From Dendrobium chrysotoxum (lineage: Eukaryota > Streptophyta > Magnoliopsida > Asparagales > Orchidaceae), in NCBI GenBank assembly GCA_019925795.1, contig CM034304.1:11967471-12031470 (forward strand): a stretch of DNA of 64,000 nt, in the 5' to 3' direction. Of the stretch, positions 1 through 10,700 are shown one piece after another. Both the position numbers and the translations under genes were made by a program. Numbering within the stretch: position 1 is the stretch's first letter; every line of letters begins with the position of its first letter. The notes below the pieces were generated by a model that saw only the letters and a program-made list of their open reading frames with translations, ran no database searches and had not been told where the DNA came from.

Positions 1-1113
1 GTAAACATGTTAGTGCCAAGGTGCTAGTTTAACTTTGTAAGTGCCATGATGCCACCTTTTCAAGCGTCATGGTGTTTGAGGCTATTTTTGTATTTTTTTA
101 TAAATAGATGTTCAATTCTGTTTGTAAAGGAGTTCAGTCACTTGAGTAATATTAGTACATTTTTATATACTTCTTTAGTACCCTCTTAGAGTAAAATTTA
201 AGAGAGGTTAGGGAAGTGCAAGATATAATCTCTAGGAGAGTTTAGCTTATGTTTGTATAAGTAACTCTATAGTGGAGGAAGAAGGAGTGTAGAGAAGATA
301 CTTTGATCCTTCCTTGTGATAAAAATCCACTACTTGTGCTTTGATTCTCTATAAATATAATGAAAATGAGTTTGCTTGTTATTTTTTCTATGCCTGGCTA
401 GATCTCCTATTTTGGATTAATGATATAAAGGGCATATTAAGTACTAATGTAGACTCATATACTCTAAAAAATTTATGAATGTTTTTAATATATATCCCAT
501 TCTTCATTTAATGCATATAATAACCATGTGTGTAGTTACAACTTAGTGTAATATATAGCCTCAATGGAGGAATATAAGAACAATCAGGAGTATTGAGATT
601 AAATGTTGGCATGCCTAGATATAGAATGTTTGAATATTATAGGTTCTATGGAGATATTAGAAATATAGGAGGTTAACAAATATTCTTTTTAACCCTATAA
701 TTAGATATGCATATGCTCTAATACACATCTAAAATTAAAAGTATCTCTAGAAAAAATATGATGTTTGCATGCATCAATCCAAAATATTTTATTAAAATTA
801 AATTAACTATTTCACTTATTTTTATTCAATGGAAGGAACTCAAAAATATCATTTTTATTTCAGTAAGATAACTTATACAAATAGAGTAAATAGTAGTAGC
901 TTTATTGCAAGTAAGCATAACTTTTTCTCATGGGTTTGATGTTCTACTTCATCACTTTATTATTTGATTCAGCTCGTACACTTACATATATTTAAGTGTG
1001 CTTTAATTATTTGTATATCAAAAAAAATGAATCATATTCAAATCTTTTAAGTCACATCTAGCTAAGCTCAGATAGAATCAATCTTGAAAATATACACAAG
1101 CCTCTCCATATCA
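1..1113 (+). mobile_element. 3' part of an Athila-type LTR (left end outside window)
   Basis: There is no long ORF here. The stretch ends in CA at 1112-1113, directly before a worn primer-binding site and then a gag-like region, which is the order expected at the 3' edge of a 5' LTR. An AT-rich TATA-like stretch lies near 349-358. The LTR start is not visible, so its length and any target duplication are unknown. The LTR call is inferred from position rather than from a second copy. Confidence 0.5.
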
Positions 1114-1119
1114 AGTTTT

Positions 1120-1137
1120 TGGCATCATTATTGGAGA
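1120..1137 (+). other. Degenerate primer-binding site (tRNA-Asp type)
   Basis: The sequence begins TGGC and matches the well-known Athila-type PBS TGGCGCCGTTGCCGGGGA at 11 of 18 positions by my hand comparison. Every mismatch is a transition (G to A or C to T), as expected from decay of methylated cytosines. It lies 6 bases after the LTR end, a normal spacing. Confidence 0.6.
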
Positions 1138-1204
1138 AGTAATTTGCATATTGCAATTTTAACTATATTATTTAAATAAGTGCATATTTAGAACTACTTA
1201 TATT

Positions 1205-2660
1205 ATGTACCCTATTTTTCTCTTTTTTGTGTTATTATTGTTTATTCATTATTGTATGCTTTGTAGATCTGGAAAGGAGCCTTTATTATCTGATTTTGAG
1301 ATAGAAAGGACCATTTTAAAAATTAAAAAAATTAAAAAGATTTTAGAGATCTCTAACCTAGTGCTAGATCAAGAATATTCTAGACCTCTTAGGGAGTATG
1401 CTAACTCTGTAGTAGCCAGAATCCATCAAAGTATTAGTAGACCTACTATCGAGATTAATAATTTTGAATTTAAACTTACCATAATTTAGATGGTTCAAAA
1501 TTCCTAGTTTGGGAGAACTCCTATTGAAGATCCTAATTTCTACTTAAGTAGTTTCTTAGACATTTGTGCATTATTTAAGTATAATGGTGTCAGTGATGAT
1601 GTTATTTGGCTTAGATTATTTCTATTTTCTCTAAAATACAAAACTAAGACGTGGTTGAATTTTTTACCCCTAGGCTCTATAACAACTTGGAATGAGTTGG
1701 CTCATAAATTTTTGGCTAAGTATTTCCCACCTTTAAAAACTACCAAACTTAGAAATGATATCACATCTTTTACCCAGTTTGAAGGAGAATCAATTTATAA
1801 AAATTTAGAGAGATTTAAGAAAATACCTAAGAAATGTCCTCACCATCTCTTACTTGATTGATTGATTTTTCAGTCCTTTTATAATGGATTAGTAGGATCT
1901 CTAAAGTTAATCATAGATACTGTAGTAGCAGGATATTTAATATCTAAGCCATTTAAGGAAGCATATGAACTAGTAGAGGAAATGGATATAAATAATTTTT
2001 AGTGGCCTGTTGATAGGATAAATCCTAAGAGAATGGCTAGAGTCTATGAATAAGATACTTTGACAATTCTGATTGCACAAGTTACAGCAATTCCAAGAAA
2101 TTAAACACAACATGAGTAAATTTGGGATTAGATCTGGATTATCTATGCAATTGGAAGATCAAGATTTGAATTATAATAAAGATAATAGTATTTAAGGGAT
2201 TAAAAATATGAATTTACTCAGAAGATAAAATAATCCCTACTCTAATACCTATAATCCAAGTTGGAGGAATCATCCTAATTTTAATTGGTCCAATAATAAT
2301 ATTGGTGGTAACAATCAATAGAATTCTAGTTAAAATAATCAAGGTGGAAATTGAAATAATCCTCAGCAACTTATTATTAATCCTAGACATTTTTATCCTA
2401 TGGGATTTAATCAGAACAATCATTTTGAAAATAGAATGTCACCTTTAGAAGAGGTAGTGATTCAGTTAGGAACTCAATTGCAAAGTTAAATTGCTTCTAT
2501 TAAAATTTAGAAACTCAATTAGAATAGCTGACATTCTCATTTAATAGTAGACCTCTTGAATCATTGCCTAGTAATAATAAAGTTAATCTTAAGGAGAAAG
2601 GAAAAGCTCCAACAGGAAATTACTTGAGGAGTGGTAGTGATGTATCCCAACCAAATTGAT
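1205..2660 (+). pseudogene. gag remnant, Athila-type Ty3/gypsy
   Basis: Capsid-type gag broken into several frames. An N-terminal part with RPLREYANS and RPTIEINNFEFK runs to a stop at 1489. The core retrotransposon-gag domain follows, with the family signature KYFPPLKTTKLRNDITSF and CPHH at 1655-1861. Further on are EAYELVEEMDINN (about 1957-1998), an Asn-rich stretch, and the C-terminal GKAPTGNYLRSG-like motif (about 2593-2634). At least six stops or shifts interrupt it, so it cannot make Gag. The assignment to Athila-like gypsy elements rests on these motifs. Confidence 0.75.
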
Positions 2661-3079
2661 AAATCTAGACAAGTTTGGCTGAAGACTATAAACTTAGCAC
2701 TATTTAGTAGGCAACCCATCTTTGTGTTTATGTGTGCTTTATAGATTGATATGGTTTTCATATTTATGAATTTGATCATCAGTTTTTTTGTTTAAAAAAA
2801 ATGGAAATCTAACCATCCTGCAGCACTAAGACAAGCACCGCAAAGCTCGTACATGTCAAAAATCATAGTGCTTGTTTAGTTATAAAAAGATAAGTTTTGT
2901 TAGTTTTCTTTTTCTCTCTAACTTTATGAGAGTCCTTCTTTGGTTAGTGTTTTTATTGTTTTCATCCTTCTTGGGCTTCTAAGATAATGAGTGGAAAGAA
3001 GAGAAAGCATTCTTACTTAAAGTGGAAAGAATTTATCTTTGAGAATGAAAATTCATTTTCTATTCTGAACTTTTAGAGT
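2661..3079. other. Non-coding junction inside Athila remnant
   Basis: AT-rich DNA without a recognisable gene. It separates gag from the extreme C terminus of pol, so protease, RT, RNase H and the integrase core have been deleted or replaced here. I see no clear repeat at the edges. Confidence 0.4.
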
Positions 3080-3420
3080 TCTTCAATTTTTGACAAAATA
3101 AAAGATTTCAAAAATGATGTTTATGAAGATACAAAAATTTATATTGTAATAATAAGGAAATTACATGTGTGTGAGGTTCTCAAATATAAATTTTCTCCTG
3201 GTCAAGATGTTTGACTTTTTTTATTTTAGAAAGAAGTTTTATCATGAAAAACTTAAGTCTGTATGGACCAGGTCATTTACTGTTATTAAAATGTATTCAT
3301 ATGGTGCAGTAAAAATTTAGGATAAAATGTCTTTCACATTTTCAAGATTAATGGTTATAAATTGAAACCTTATGGATAATGATAATAAGGAAGAAGAAGA
3401 TCCTAATTCTTCTAGTTAGG
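3080..3420 (+). pseudogene. Pol C-terminal (integrase tail) remnant, Athila/Tat type
   Basis: Broken frames contain FKNDVYEDTKIY (about 3107-3142), then KFSPGQDV and KLKSVWTRSFTVIKMYSYGAV (3251-3313). This is the order found in the C-terminal tail of plant gypsy integrases, normally a KFxPGQxVLL stretch and a WxGPFxV...GAVE module. Several stops interrupt it. It continues until about 17 bases before the LINE poly(A) tail, so the LINE appears to have inserted just behind it. Confidence 0.6.
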
Positions 3421-3492
3421 AGACTTTGTATTTCATTTTTTTTTAGAATTGCATTGGCATTAAAGCAAAGGAAAAGAAAGATACACATAAAC

Positions 3493-3945
3493 CTATGTGA
3501 TAGATAGTCTATCATAGTCCTTCCTAATCAAGTCAACAACACTTGATAGAAGATCACCTAAGAGGGCATAACTAGGACAAAAATCCATCAATTTATTACC
3601 CTCCCTAGACACAAAATGAAAATTTACATTATGAAACCAATCCAAGAAGGAAAAATCTATTCTTTGCACAACTTTATTCCGATTCTTCATCACTGAATTT
3701 TGTAATAGCTTGATCACATTGATATTGTCACCTTCAATAATAATACCATGTTTTTCATTCATCCAACCTTGAATAAAATTCTTAAAATAAAAAACTGCGA
3801 TTAACTCCAGTAATGATATGTCCCAATGAAGCAACTTCCTCCCATAAGCCATAAGAAATTTGCCTTTACGATCCCGCAAAACACCTGCTATACTAGCCTT
3901 ATTAGACTGCAGCAAAGAAGAATCCACATTCAATTTAATTCAATT
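3493..3945 (-). pseudogene. LINE RNase H domain
   Basis: C-terminal RNase H of the kind found in plant LINE pol. Visible landmarks in order are NVDSS (first Asp), a Glu in LLELIAVFYF, IIIEGDNINVI (Asp), and REGNKLMDF (final Asp region). The four acidic positions appear present, and the local frame of about 146 residues is open to the stop at 3493. Upstream frames are broken, so no full-length protein can be made. It would degrade RNA in RNA:DNA hybrids during target-primed reverse transcription. Confidence 0.75.
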
Positions 3946-4990
3946 TGTATGCAGGGGATACCAAACTTTAGACAGTATATAATGTCGATTAGTATCCCAG
4001 TTCTTGCAAATAGAAATAAACAGAGGTTGTAATGAATAAGATAAGCAAGCCGCTGCTGATGAAGTAGGAGTAGGAACCGTCAATCCATGCGTATAACAGT
4101 TCCTAGCCTTCCAATTATGATAAACATCAGATAAATATACTCTACCCATACCAGGATTCATAGAAGCCGCCTTCTCTAACTCCCTCTAGCAATGAGACAC
4201 ATCATTGAACTTTGGTAAATAAATCCCCCACCGCTTCAAAATTTGAAAATTTTCAAGTAATTTATCACATTGCATAGCAATATGACTGTTATCTTCAGCT
4301 TCAATGTAACCTCTAGGAAATAAACAAGAATCATGAAGCCTCCTGTAATTTAGCCAACAGTTAGTAGGTAACGCATTATTCATAAGCCTCCACCAAAACA
4401 ATGTTACTTTAGGAGTTAGTTTTAATTTCTTCATCCACTTGACATTAATTTTCTCATCCCCATGATTATTAACAACCTGGAATGCCAATGCAGCAATTGA
4501 CTTTCCATAATTAATAGCAAACAACTCCAAACTGTCTTGCTCCAACTCCTTAGCTACAAGAATTTCAGAAATTAACTCTGCCAAATCTTCTGAAAACAAG
4601 TTTCACATACACTCATTATTCTAGTCGCCATTTCCATCTAATAAAGCAGAAATTGATTTATCATGTATCTCTTGTATATTGAACATAGAAGGCCATTTAT
4701 TCAAACATCTATCCAATATCCAAGTGTTATTCAGAATACTAGTAGATTCCCCACTTAAAACTCTCCATCTAACAAATTTCTTAAATGAACTAGCACCATC
4801 TCTGATAATATGCCATGTCGTAGAGGAGCATCTCCTGGTATCTCCCTTCCAAATATCATTCCCATACTTAGCTACAATAATCTTGCTACGCAAAGAATTC
4901 TAGTTCTGAATAAAGTTCCAGGCTATCCGAGTTCTCAAAGGGCCTTGTCTTCTAGCAGCCCCTTGAATACCCAACCCTCCTTGATCAACT
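3946..4990 (-). pseudogene. LINE zf-RVT / RT-to-RNase H linker
   Basis: Two decayed frames joined by stops at about 4190 and 4620. They show FKKFVRWRVLSGESTSI..NNTWI (about 4700-4790), the usual post-RT region of plant LINEs. This is followed by LKLTPKVTLFWWRLMNNALPT (about 4370-4430), which matches the zf-RVT segment around a conserved WRL motif. The Cys/His pattern is only partly kept. Confidence 0.65.
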
Positions 4991-5031
4991 AATTTACATA
5001 GAATCTCCCAAGAAATATAGTGCATTCCGCT

Positions 5032-5958
5032 TTAGCCTTGCTCCTTATGCCATAAAAAGTTCCTACAACACTTATCAATATCTTGAAGTAAGCTCTTTGG
5101 TACCAATGAATGAGTCATAGTGAAAAGAGGAACATAAGAGTAACCAGATTTCACCAACGAGATTTTCCCTGGCAACGACAAAGACCGCAAGCCCCTAGTA
5201 TTAAGCTTGCTCATGGCTTTATTTAAAAAAAATTATAATCAGCTGCTTTTAACCTTCTAGTAGCCATCTTAATGCCAAGATAAAAGAATTCTTTGACTTT
5301 ATGAAAGCTAAGAATTCTTCCTAACTTCCTTTGTGTCCTACGAGAAACAGAATTCCCATACAATACCACTGATTTGTTCTGATTAATCATTTGTCCCATC
5401 CAACTGTAATAATTTATCATAATCTTGTTAATGAATTTTGCATTGCTCAAAGAAGCTTCATCTACTATCATCACATCATCAGCAAATAAAAGATGGGAAA
5501 CCTTGGAGGTGATGGGTGCAATTCTAATGCCAAAATCCTGCCCTCTATCCTGAAAAGATTTTGACAGCAAATCAGAACACATAATGAAAAGGCCGGGAGA
5601 AAGTGGACAACCTTGTCTAAATCCACATTCTAAATGAATCCAATTACTTCTTTTTCCATTTATAATAATAGAAAACTTTGGGTGAGTTACACATTGAATA
5701 ATTACATTAATAACACTTCCAGAAATCCCATAATCAGGAGAACCTGCTACAATGTCTCCCAATACATACTATTATAGGCTTATTCTATATCAAGTTTAAG
5801 CACCATAAACCTAGGCTTAGCTTTTCAGAATCTAAGCTTATTTACAATCTCATGAGCTAGAAAACAATTATTAGAAATAGATCTACCTGGAATAAACGCC
5901 ACTTGTTGTTCTGAAATAATACTTGGAATACATCCTTTAAATATATTTAAGATCATAC
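5032..5958 (-). pseudogene. LINE reverse transcriptase, C-terminal half
   Basis: The frame starts within the finger/palm region (SIISEQQVAFIPGRSISNN, about 5880-5935) and carries the catalytic FADD box in SHLLFADDVM (about 5470-5505). The GFRQGCPLSPGLF motif precedes it. Stops lie at about 5808, 5848 and 5217. Residues before 5958 continue directly from those encoded at 41228-41280, with no residue missing or extra once the 5-bp duplication is counted once. Without the 35 kb insertion the domain would be contiguous, but several nonsense codons remain. Confidence 0.85.
5954..5958. repeat. Target site duplication CATAC (left copy)
   Basis: CATAC stands immediately before TGTTTGATT at 5959. The same five bases follow the CA at 41226-41227 (right copy 41228-41232). 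A five-base duplication around TG...CA ends is the hallmark of LTR-element integration. Confidence 0.9.
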
Positions 5959-6418
5959 TGTTTGATTAAAAAAATATTGTTTTAAAAAAGGTTTAATTTT
6001 CTTTGGAAAATGTTCAATTTCTAGAATTTTTAATATTTGAGATTAAATGCTTATTATGAATGATATATCACCTTGAAAAGTGAACATATTGTTCTCTAAT
6101 AGGCTCAGATTACAAATCTTAATTTACCCTGATTATCGTAGTCAAACTCAAGGAGAAACAGCATATGATCCCAAAGAATCAGAATGATATTTAATCCAAT
6201 ATTTAAATATAATAATCTAGTAAAGAGATCATTAATTTCATAATCAAGATCACGAAAATAGTATGATATATCTTTCCAAGGAAAGAGGATATTATCTATT
6301 ATCGATCATTTGAAAATGACGATAATGATCGTCAACTCTTGAATTTCCTAAAGATAATTAATTAAAATTTTGAAAAAAAAATTTGATATTAAAAATCTGG
6401 TTTGGGTTTCTAAATCTC

Positions 6419-6440
6419 CTACGAGCACAAGCACTCGTAG
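6419..6440 (-). promoter_or_regulatory. LTR terminal hairpin (solo-LTR version)
   Basis: A perfect 7-bp inverted repeat CTACGAG / CTCGTAG with an 8-base loop (CACAAGCA on the plus strand). GTTAATTAC follows the stem on the plus strand. It is the counterpart of the hairpins at 14677, 35663 and 44529 but has a different stem sequence that still pairs fully. Confidence 0.7.
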
Positions 6441-8286
6441 TTAATTACATCGTAGGAAACCAAAAATTTCCTATGAAAACTCTCGATTAAAATAGCGATA
6501 CGAATTTCATTAAAGAATTCAAAACTTGATATCAAGGGAGGTAGGGACTGGAGTTTCAACAGGGATTGGTTCGAGGTTGAACACTTATTTCTGGAGTCAA
6601 AGGAAGAAGAGTTGGAGGTGTCTTGAGATTCTGAATTACTTCAGAAACACCTCAAACTATCCTAAGTGTTGGGCTTGAATTAGATTGAAAGAGATTTAAT
6701 GTTTGAGTGATCAATTTTATTAGAAAGTGGAAATTAGATTCTCGGAAGTTGAGGTCTTAGGATTAAAAATCTGCCTCAGATCCTAAGTCTAAAATTAGGT
6801 ACTGAAAATTAGTGACTCGGATCCTAGCTAATGCAATGCAGTCCTGGACTTACCCCGGCCTGGATTGGGGAGCCAGCTAAACCACCTAAACACTTCAAAA
6901 CTATGTGTCCGGTCTTTATGAAAGAGTGGTTAAGGATATTATTTAAGATTAGTTTTAAGGAGAGCGGGGCCACATCTAGATCAGATCCTAATTGGCCCCT
7001 TGGTTTATGTTGGGTGAGATGTCTAAATAAAATGCAATTAGGAATTTAGATAATTTTAAATGAGTTTCTAATGCAATGCATGCAAATTGACTCGATTGCT
7101 TAAATCAGGATGTAGCAATTTTCAAAAAAGGCTTAAAAATAATTTTATCCTAGAGATGCACAGATCTCCTTGGATAGAACTGTACTCTCATAGGCCAGGT
7201 GGTCTGCCAGAACCCGCAGGCGGGGAGGTGCCTAACACGAAAGAGAAAAGTCAATATGAATGCATGAAAAACCCTCGGCGAGTTCGAGCTTACTTCTTAA
7301 AAATATTAGAGTTTCTATCTGAGCCTAAATATTTTAAATTTTAATTAAAGTTGAAATAGTTTTGACCGTACCCTCACGAGCCTCCGATCGAGTTCCAGGC
7401 TAAATCAAAATCGGCATATAATTATCGCCAAAAAAATTACTAAAAGCATGTGGGTCCTTAATCGTAATCAACATCAAACAATCAATATTAATCAAATCAA
7501 TTAAATTAAAATTCAAATTGAATGTCCATGTGGCAAGTGCCACTTAATTATACATCCTAGGGTCTGCAGAAAAAGTAAAGTGGCTGGGTACCACTAACTA
7601 CAACCCGATTTCTACTCTTAAGACTTAAGTGACTTTAAGAATTAGGATTCTTCCCGTTCTTCACTTCTTCATCTTCTTGTAACTCCTTGGATCATCGGGT
7701 CCAGATATCCAAATGAAAAGAAACTCTCCCTTGAAAGGGGGTTATCTTTTCTCTTTGGATATTTAAAAAAAACATCCGAATCTAAATCTTCAAATGAAGA
7801 GGGACTCTCCCCTAAGGGATGTCACCCTTCTCATTGAATTTCAGATTGAATTTATATCCCATCTCAAATCACTTGACACATTACAACTCAGTTCCAATAT
7901 CAAATTACATTAATCAAAATTAAAATCTAGACTCAACCATCTCTAGGGTTATCCTAATAATCAATAATTATATAAACATCCCAGGTAGTTAATATTGATC
8001 TCAAGCAGTTAATATTTGAAATTAAAATACTCAAATCACAACCATGCTTAGCCATGCTCTTTTAATTTTAAAGGGGGACTTAAGCATACTGGAGCACCTG
8101 TGTAATCTATTATTTATAATTTTGCCCCCTTTATTTAATGCTCTGTATAAGCATGACCACCTGCATAAGATTGAATTAGTACAAATCATCTCTAGCCTAA
8201 GGGTAGATCTAATGTACAATCAAATCAACACAGAGTGCAGTAAATAAAAAAATAATCACATCAACATCAATTACTTAAATCTAGCA

Positions 8287-8291
8287 ACCAT
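8287..8291. repeat. Target site duplication ACCAT (left copy)
   Basis: ACCAT directly precedes TGTTGACC at 8292. An identical ACCAT (35908-35912) directly follows GGTCCACA, which ends at 35907. Confidence 0.93.
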
Positions 8292-8770
8292 TGTTGACCT
8301 TGGTTTTCTCCCAGGCTTGGTCAAGGGAGTTGACTTGGTTAAATTGACCAAGTCAGGGCCTAAGACCCTCTCCCTTGTGTTCAATGGGTCAAACTGAGTC
8401 TGTTGAGCCCAGACCCAGGCCCTGGGTCAACCTTGTTGACCAGGTCAACCAGGGTTGACCTAAGATAACCCACATCCTTCTCCCTTGGCCCCCAAACCCA
8501 ATCCAGGGCTCTCCAAGCCCTATTCTCTCCTCCACTGGACTCAGTAGGTCAGGCTTGACCCATTGGGCTCAAGTCTTGGTCCTGGGTCAACCTGGTTGAC
8601 CAGGTCAACCCAATTGACCCATATAGGCCTTAATGGGTTTAAATCAGATCCCAACCCATTTAATCCCTCTCCTTGGCTCCACCCAAGTCCCCTATGGCCC
8701 AATTGACTGGGTTGACCAAGTCAACCCTTGACTTGGTCAACCCAAGTCTTAACGGGTCGGTTTGACCCTT
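8292..8770 (+). promoter_or_regulatory. W-box (TTGAC) cluster in U3
   Basis: I count 20 TTGAC/GTCAA cores between 8293 and 8767, many as the palindrome GGTTGACCAGGTCAACC (8430s, 8590s). TTGACC/T is the core of the W-box bound by plant WRKY transcription factors. About one core would be expected by chance in this length on both strands. The cluster lies 140-620 bp upstream of the TATA box, so stress- or defence-linked activation is a reasonable inference. Confidence 0.7.
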
Positions 8771-8909
8771 TAAGAGCCATTTAAAACCCATTCAAAGCTC
8801 TAATCCTTGCCTAATCTATCCAAAAACCCAAACCACGGCCCTAAGGGCTTGATTGCCTCCTAATCAAGCCCTAGATTAGATCTAGACCGTTCCCAATAAG
8901 TCTAGGGCA

Positions 8910-8917
8910 TATAAATA
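8910..8917 (+). promoter_or_regulatory. TATA box of 5' LTR
   Basis: TATAAATA followed by GGG, downstream of the W-box cluster. The same motif is kept in the 3' LTR (29840-29847). A transcript would start near 8940-8950. Confidence 0.7.
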
Positions 8918-8949
8918 GGGATCCTAGGGTTTCATAGAGGGGATCTTGC

Positions 8950-9600
8950 TCTTACTCTAGACCCAGACGTCCCTAAGCCTAGAGATTTGGCATACGAGCT
9001 CCCTAGGTCTTCCTTTACCCTTCCCAAGTCAAACCCCACCAGTCAGGCCCGCCGGCGGTGATTTTTCCGGCGAACCGAGATGAAACCCCTCCCTAGACGA
9101 ATCCCATCGATCCAAGGCGTGTTTGACCACAGTTTCTTCTACAACTGGGAGCGTGGATAATCTACAAGTGCAACAAGCCCGAGAACACTTAAATCCATTG
9201 GATATTTTCGGTATAAACCCTAACCCTAGGCTAGGACACTTTGAGCTAAATAACTTACTGTATAGTGCGTTTCGGATCGAACCATTGATCCCTCATGATT
9301 TCTGTTCAAGTGTAGAGCATGTGTTTAAAATTTCATTTAATTTGATCGTCTCGTTTGCGAGAACGAGACGAAAAACACTAGGGATCCTCGGTTTCGCCCT
9401 AGCTGCCGGTGTACGGGATCTCCGCCGTTGATCATATGATTAACGGCAAAGATTCTGTCGTTCCGCGGTCTCGTTCGAACCGCGGAATTGATCTCGCGGC
9501 TGATCACTCCGTCCGGCTCCATTAGAGCCGTTGAGCCCAAACCGCGGGTGATCCGACGTTCGTCGCGCTTCGCTGACGCGGACAAGTGGCCCACCGCCGT
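8950..9600 (+). other. Probable transcribed LTR leader, non-coding
   Basis: Downstream of the presumed start site. It includes CCGCCGGCGGTGATTTTTCC (about 9048-9067) and CCCTAACCCTAGG near 9220. Short ORFs on both strands here are GC-driven and not convincing as genes. Confidence 0.4.
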
Positions 9601-9800
9601 TCTCAGCGCCGCGGCAATCATTGCCAATGATTGCGCGGCGGCGCAATCATTGGCAATGATTGCCTGTAACCGCGGAACCAACCCGGGAGCGCCATGTGGC
9701 CCGCTCCGCCGCCGCCGTGGTCTCTCCCCCCAATCATTGGCAATGATTGCCCGGGACCGCGGAACCAGTCCCGGGCTGACACGTGTCCCGCTGCCGCCAC
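9600..9800 (+). promoter_or_regulatory. GC-rich block with three CAATCATT..AATGATTG palindromes and a G-box
   Basis: Near-perfect 19-bp palindromes with a three-base centre lie at 9615-9633, 9644-9662 and 9731-9749, set between CCGCGG sequences. CACGTG (G-box) is at 9780-9785. The block is conserved in the 3' LTR (about 30535-30720) and recognisable in the older solo LTR (38170-38260). That suggests a functional cis element, either transcription-factor sites or RNA hairpins. Confidence 0.6.
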
Positions 9801-9811
9801 CGAGCCGCCAA

Positions 9812-9997
9812 AGTTTTTTTTATTATTAATTCAATTTAATTAATTTAAAATTTATTTTTAAAATATGTTTAAAAAAATAATAATAAATAAATAAAAATAA
9901 AAAATAATATAATAATTATTTTGTTATTATAATCATTATTATTATTATTTTAATTATTATTATTTTAATTATTATTATTATTATTATTATTATTTTA

Positions 9998-10033
<36 letters not shown>

Positions 10034-10051
10034 TTAATTATTGTTATTTTA

Positions 10052-10084
<33 letters not shown>

Positions 10085-10096
10085 TTAATTATTTTA

Positions 10097-10145
<49 letters not shown>

Positions 10146-10700
10146 ATGATTATTATCATATTAATATTAATGTTGTAATTAATAATAATATTATTATTTT
10201 CAATAATAGTATTATTATATTATTATAATATTAATTATTATCATTATTATTATATTAATATTAATGTTATAATTAATAATATTATTATTATTTTTAATAA
10301 TGATATTATTATATTATTATAATATTAATTGTTATCATTATTAGTATTATTATAATATTAATATTATAATTAATAATATTATTATTTTTATAATAATAAT
10401 ATTATTATTATAATATTAATTATTATTATTAGTGTTATTATAATATGAATATTGTAATCAATAATAATATTATTTTAATGATATTATAATTATGATTAAT
10501 ATTTATATTAATATAATATTAATATTTATTGTTATTAATATTATTATAATATTAATATTGTTAACTAATAATAATATTATTATCTTTAATAATAGTATTA
10601 TTATGTTAATATTAATATCATTATAATATTAACATTTATTATTTTGTATTATTATAATATTTTAATTATTATTATTTAAATTTATTTTAAAATTCAGATA
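9812..10700 (+). repeat. ATT/TTA-rich microsatellite tract
   Basis: Nearly 900 bp of (TTA)n, (ATT)n and AATATTAT-type repeats. The tract also occurs in the 3' LTR with different repeat counts, which accounts for much of the LTR length difference. Confidence 0.9.

Larger units (their letters stand above)
3437..5958 (-). mobile_element. LINE (L1-type), 3' half
   Basis: Minus-strand non-LTR retrotransposon holding the second half of RT, a zf-RVT-like region and an RNase H. The T run at about 3439-3447 is its poly(A) tail read on the plus strand. It breaks off inside the RT domain at the CATAC duplication (5954-5958) and resumes at 41228 with the next residues of the same domain. The two halves sum to about 5.6 kb, near full length. 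No target duplication for the LINE itself was recognised. Confidence 0.88.
5959..8291 (-). mobile_element. Solo LTR of Ogre-like family, 3' portion (reverse)
   Basis: Read on the minus strand this is the 3' third of a long LTR related to the LTRs at 8292 and 29222. Matching landmarks on the complement are: the 12840-12920 stretch (complement at about 8150-8220), the GTGGCCGGGCAC/ACAACCC block of 13540-13590 (about 7560-7605), the GGCTCCCCAATCCAGGCC block of 14225 (about 6850-6875), and the poly(A)-proximal hairpin (6419-6440). It continues at 35913 after the nested element. No internal region of this family is present, so it is a solo LTR left by LTR-LTR recombination. Confidence 0.85.

Noticed and set aside
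9123..9829. Overlapping GC-rich ORFs on both strands, repeated at 30277-30612
   Set aside because: They fall in the LTR palindromic block; openness on both strands reflects GC content and LTR duplication.
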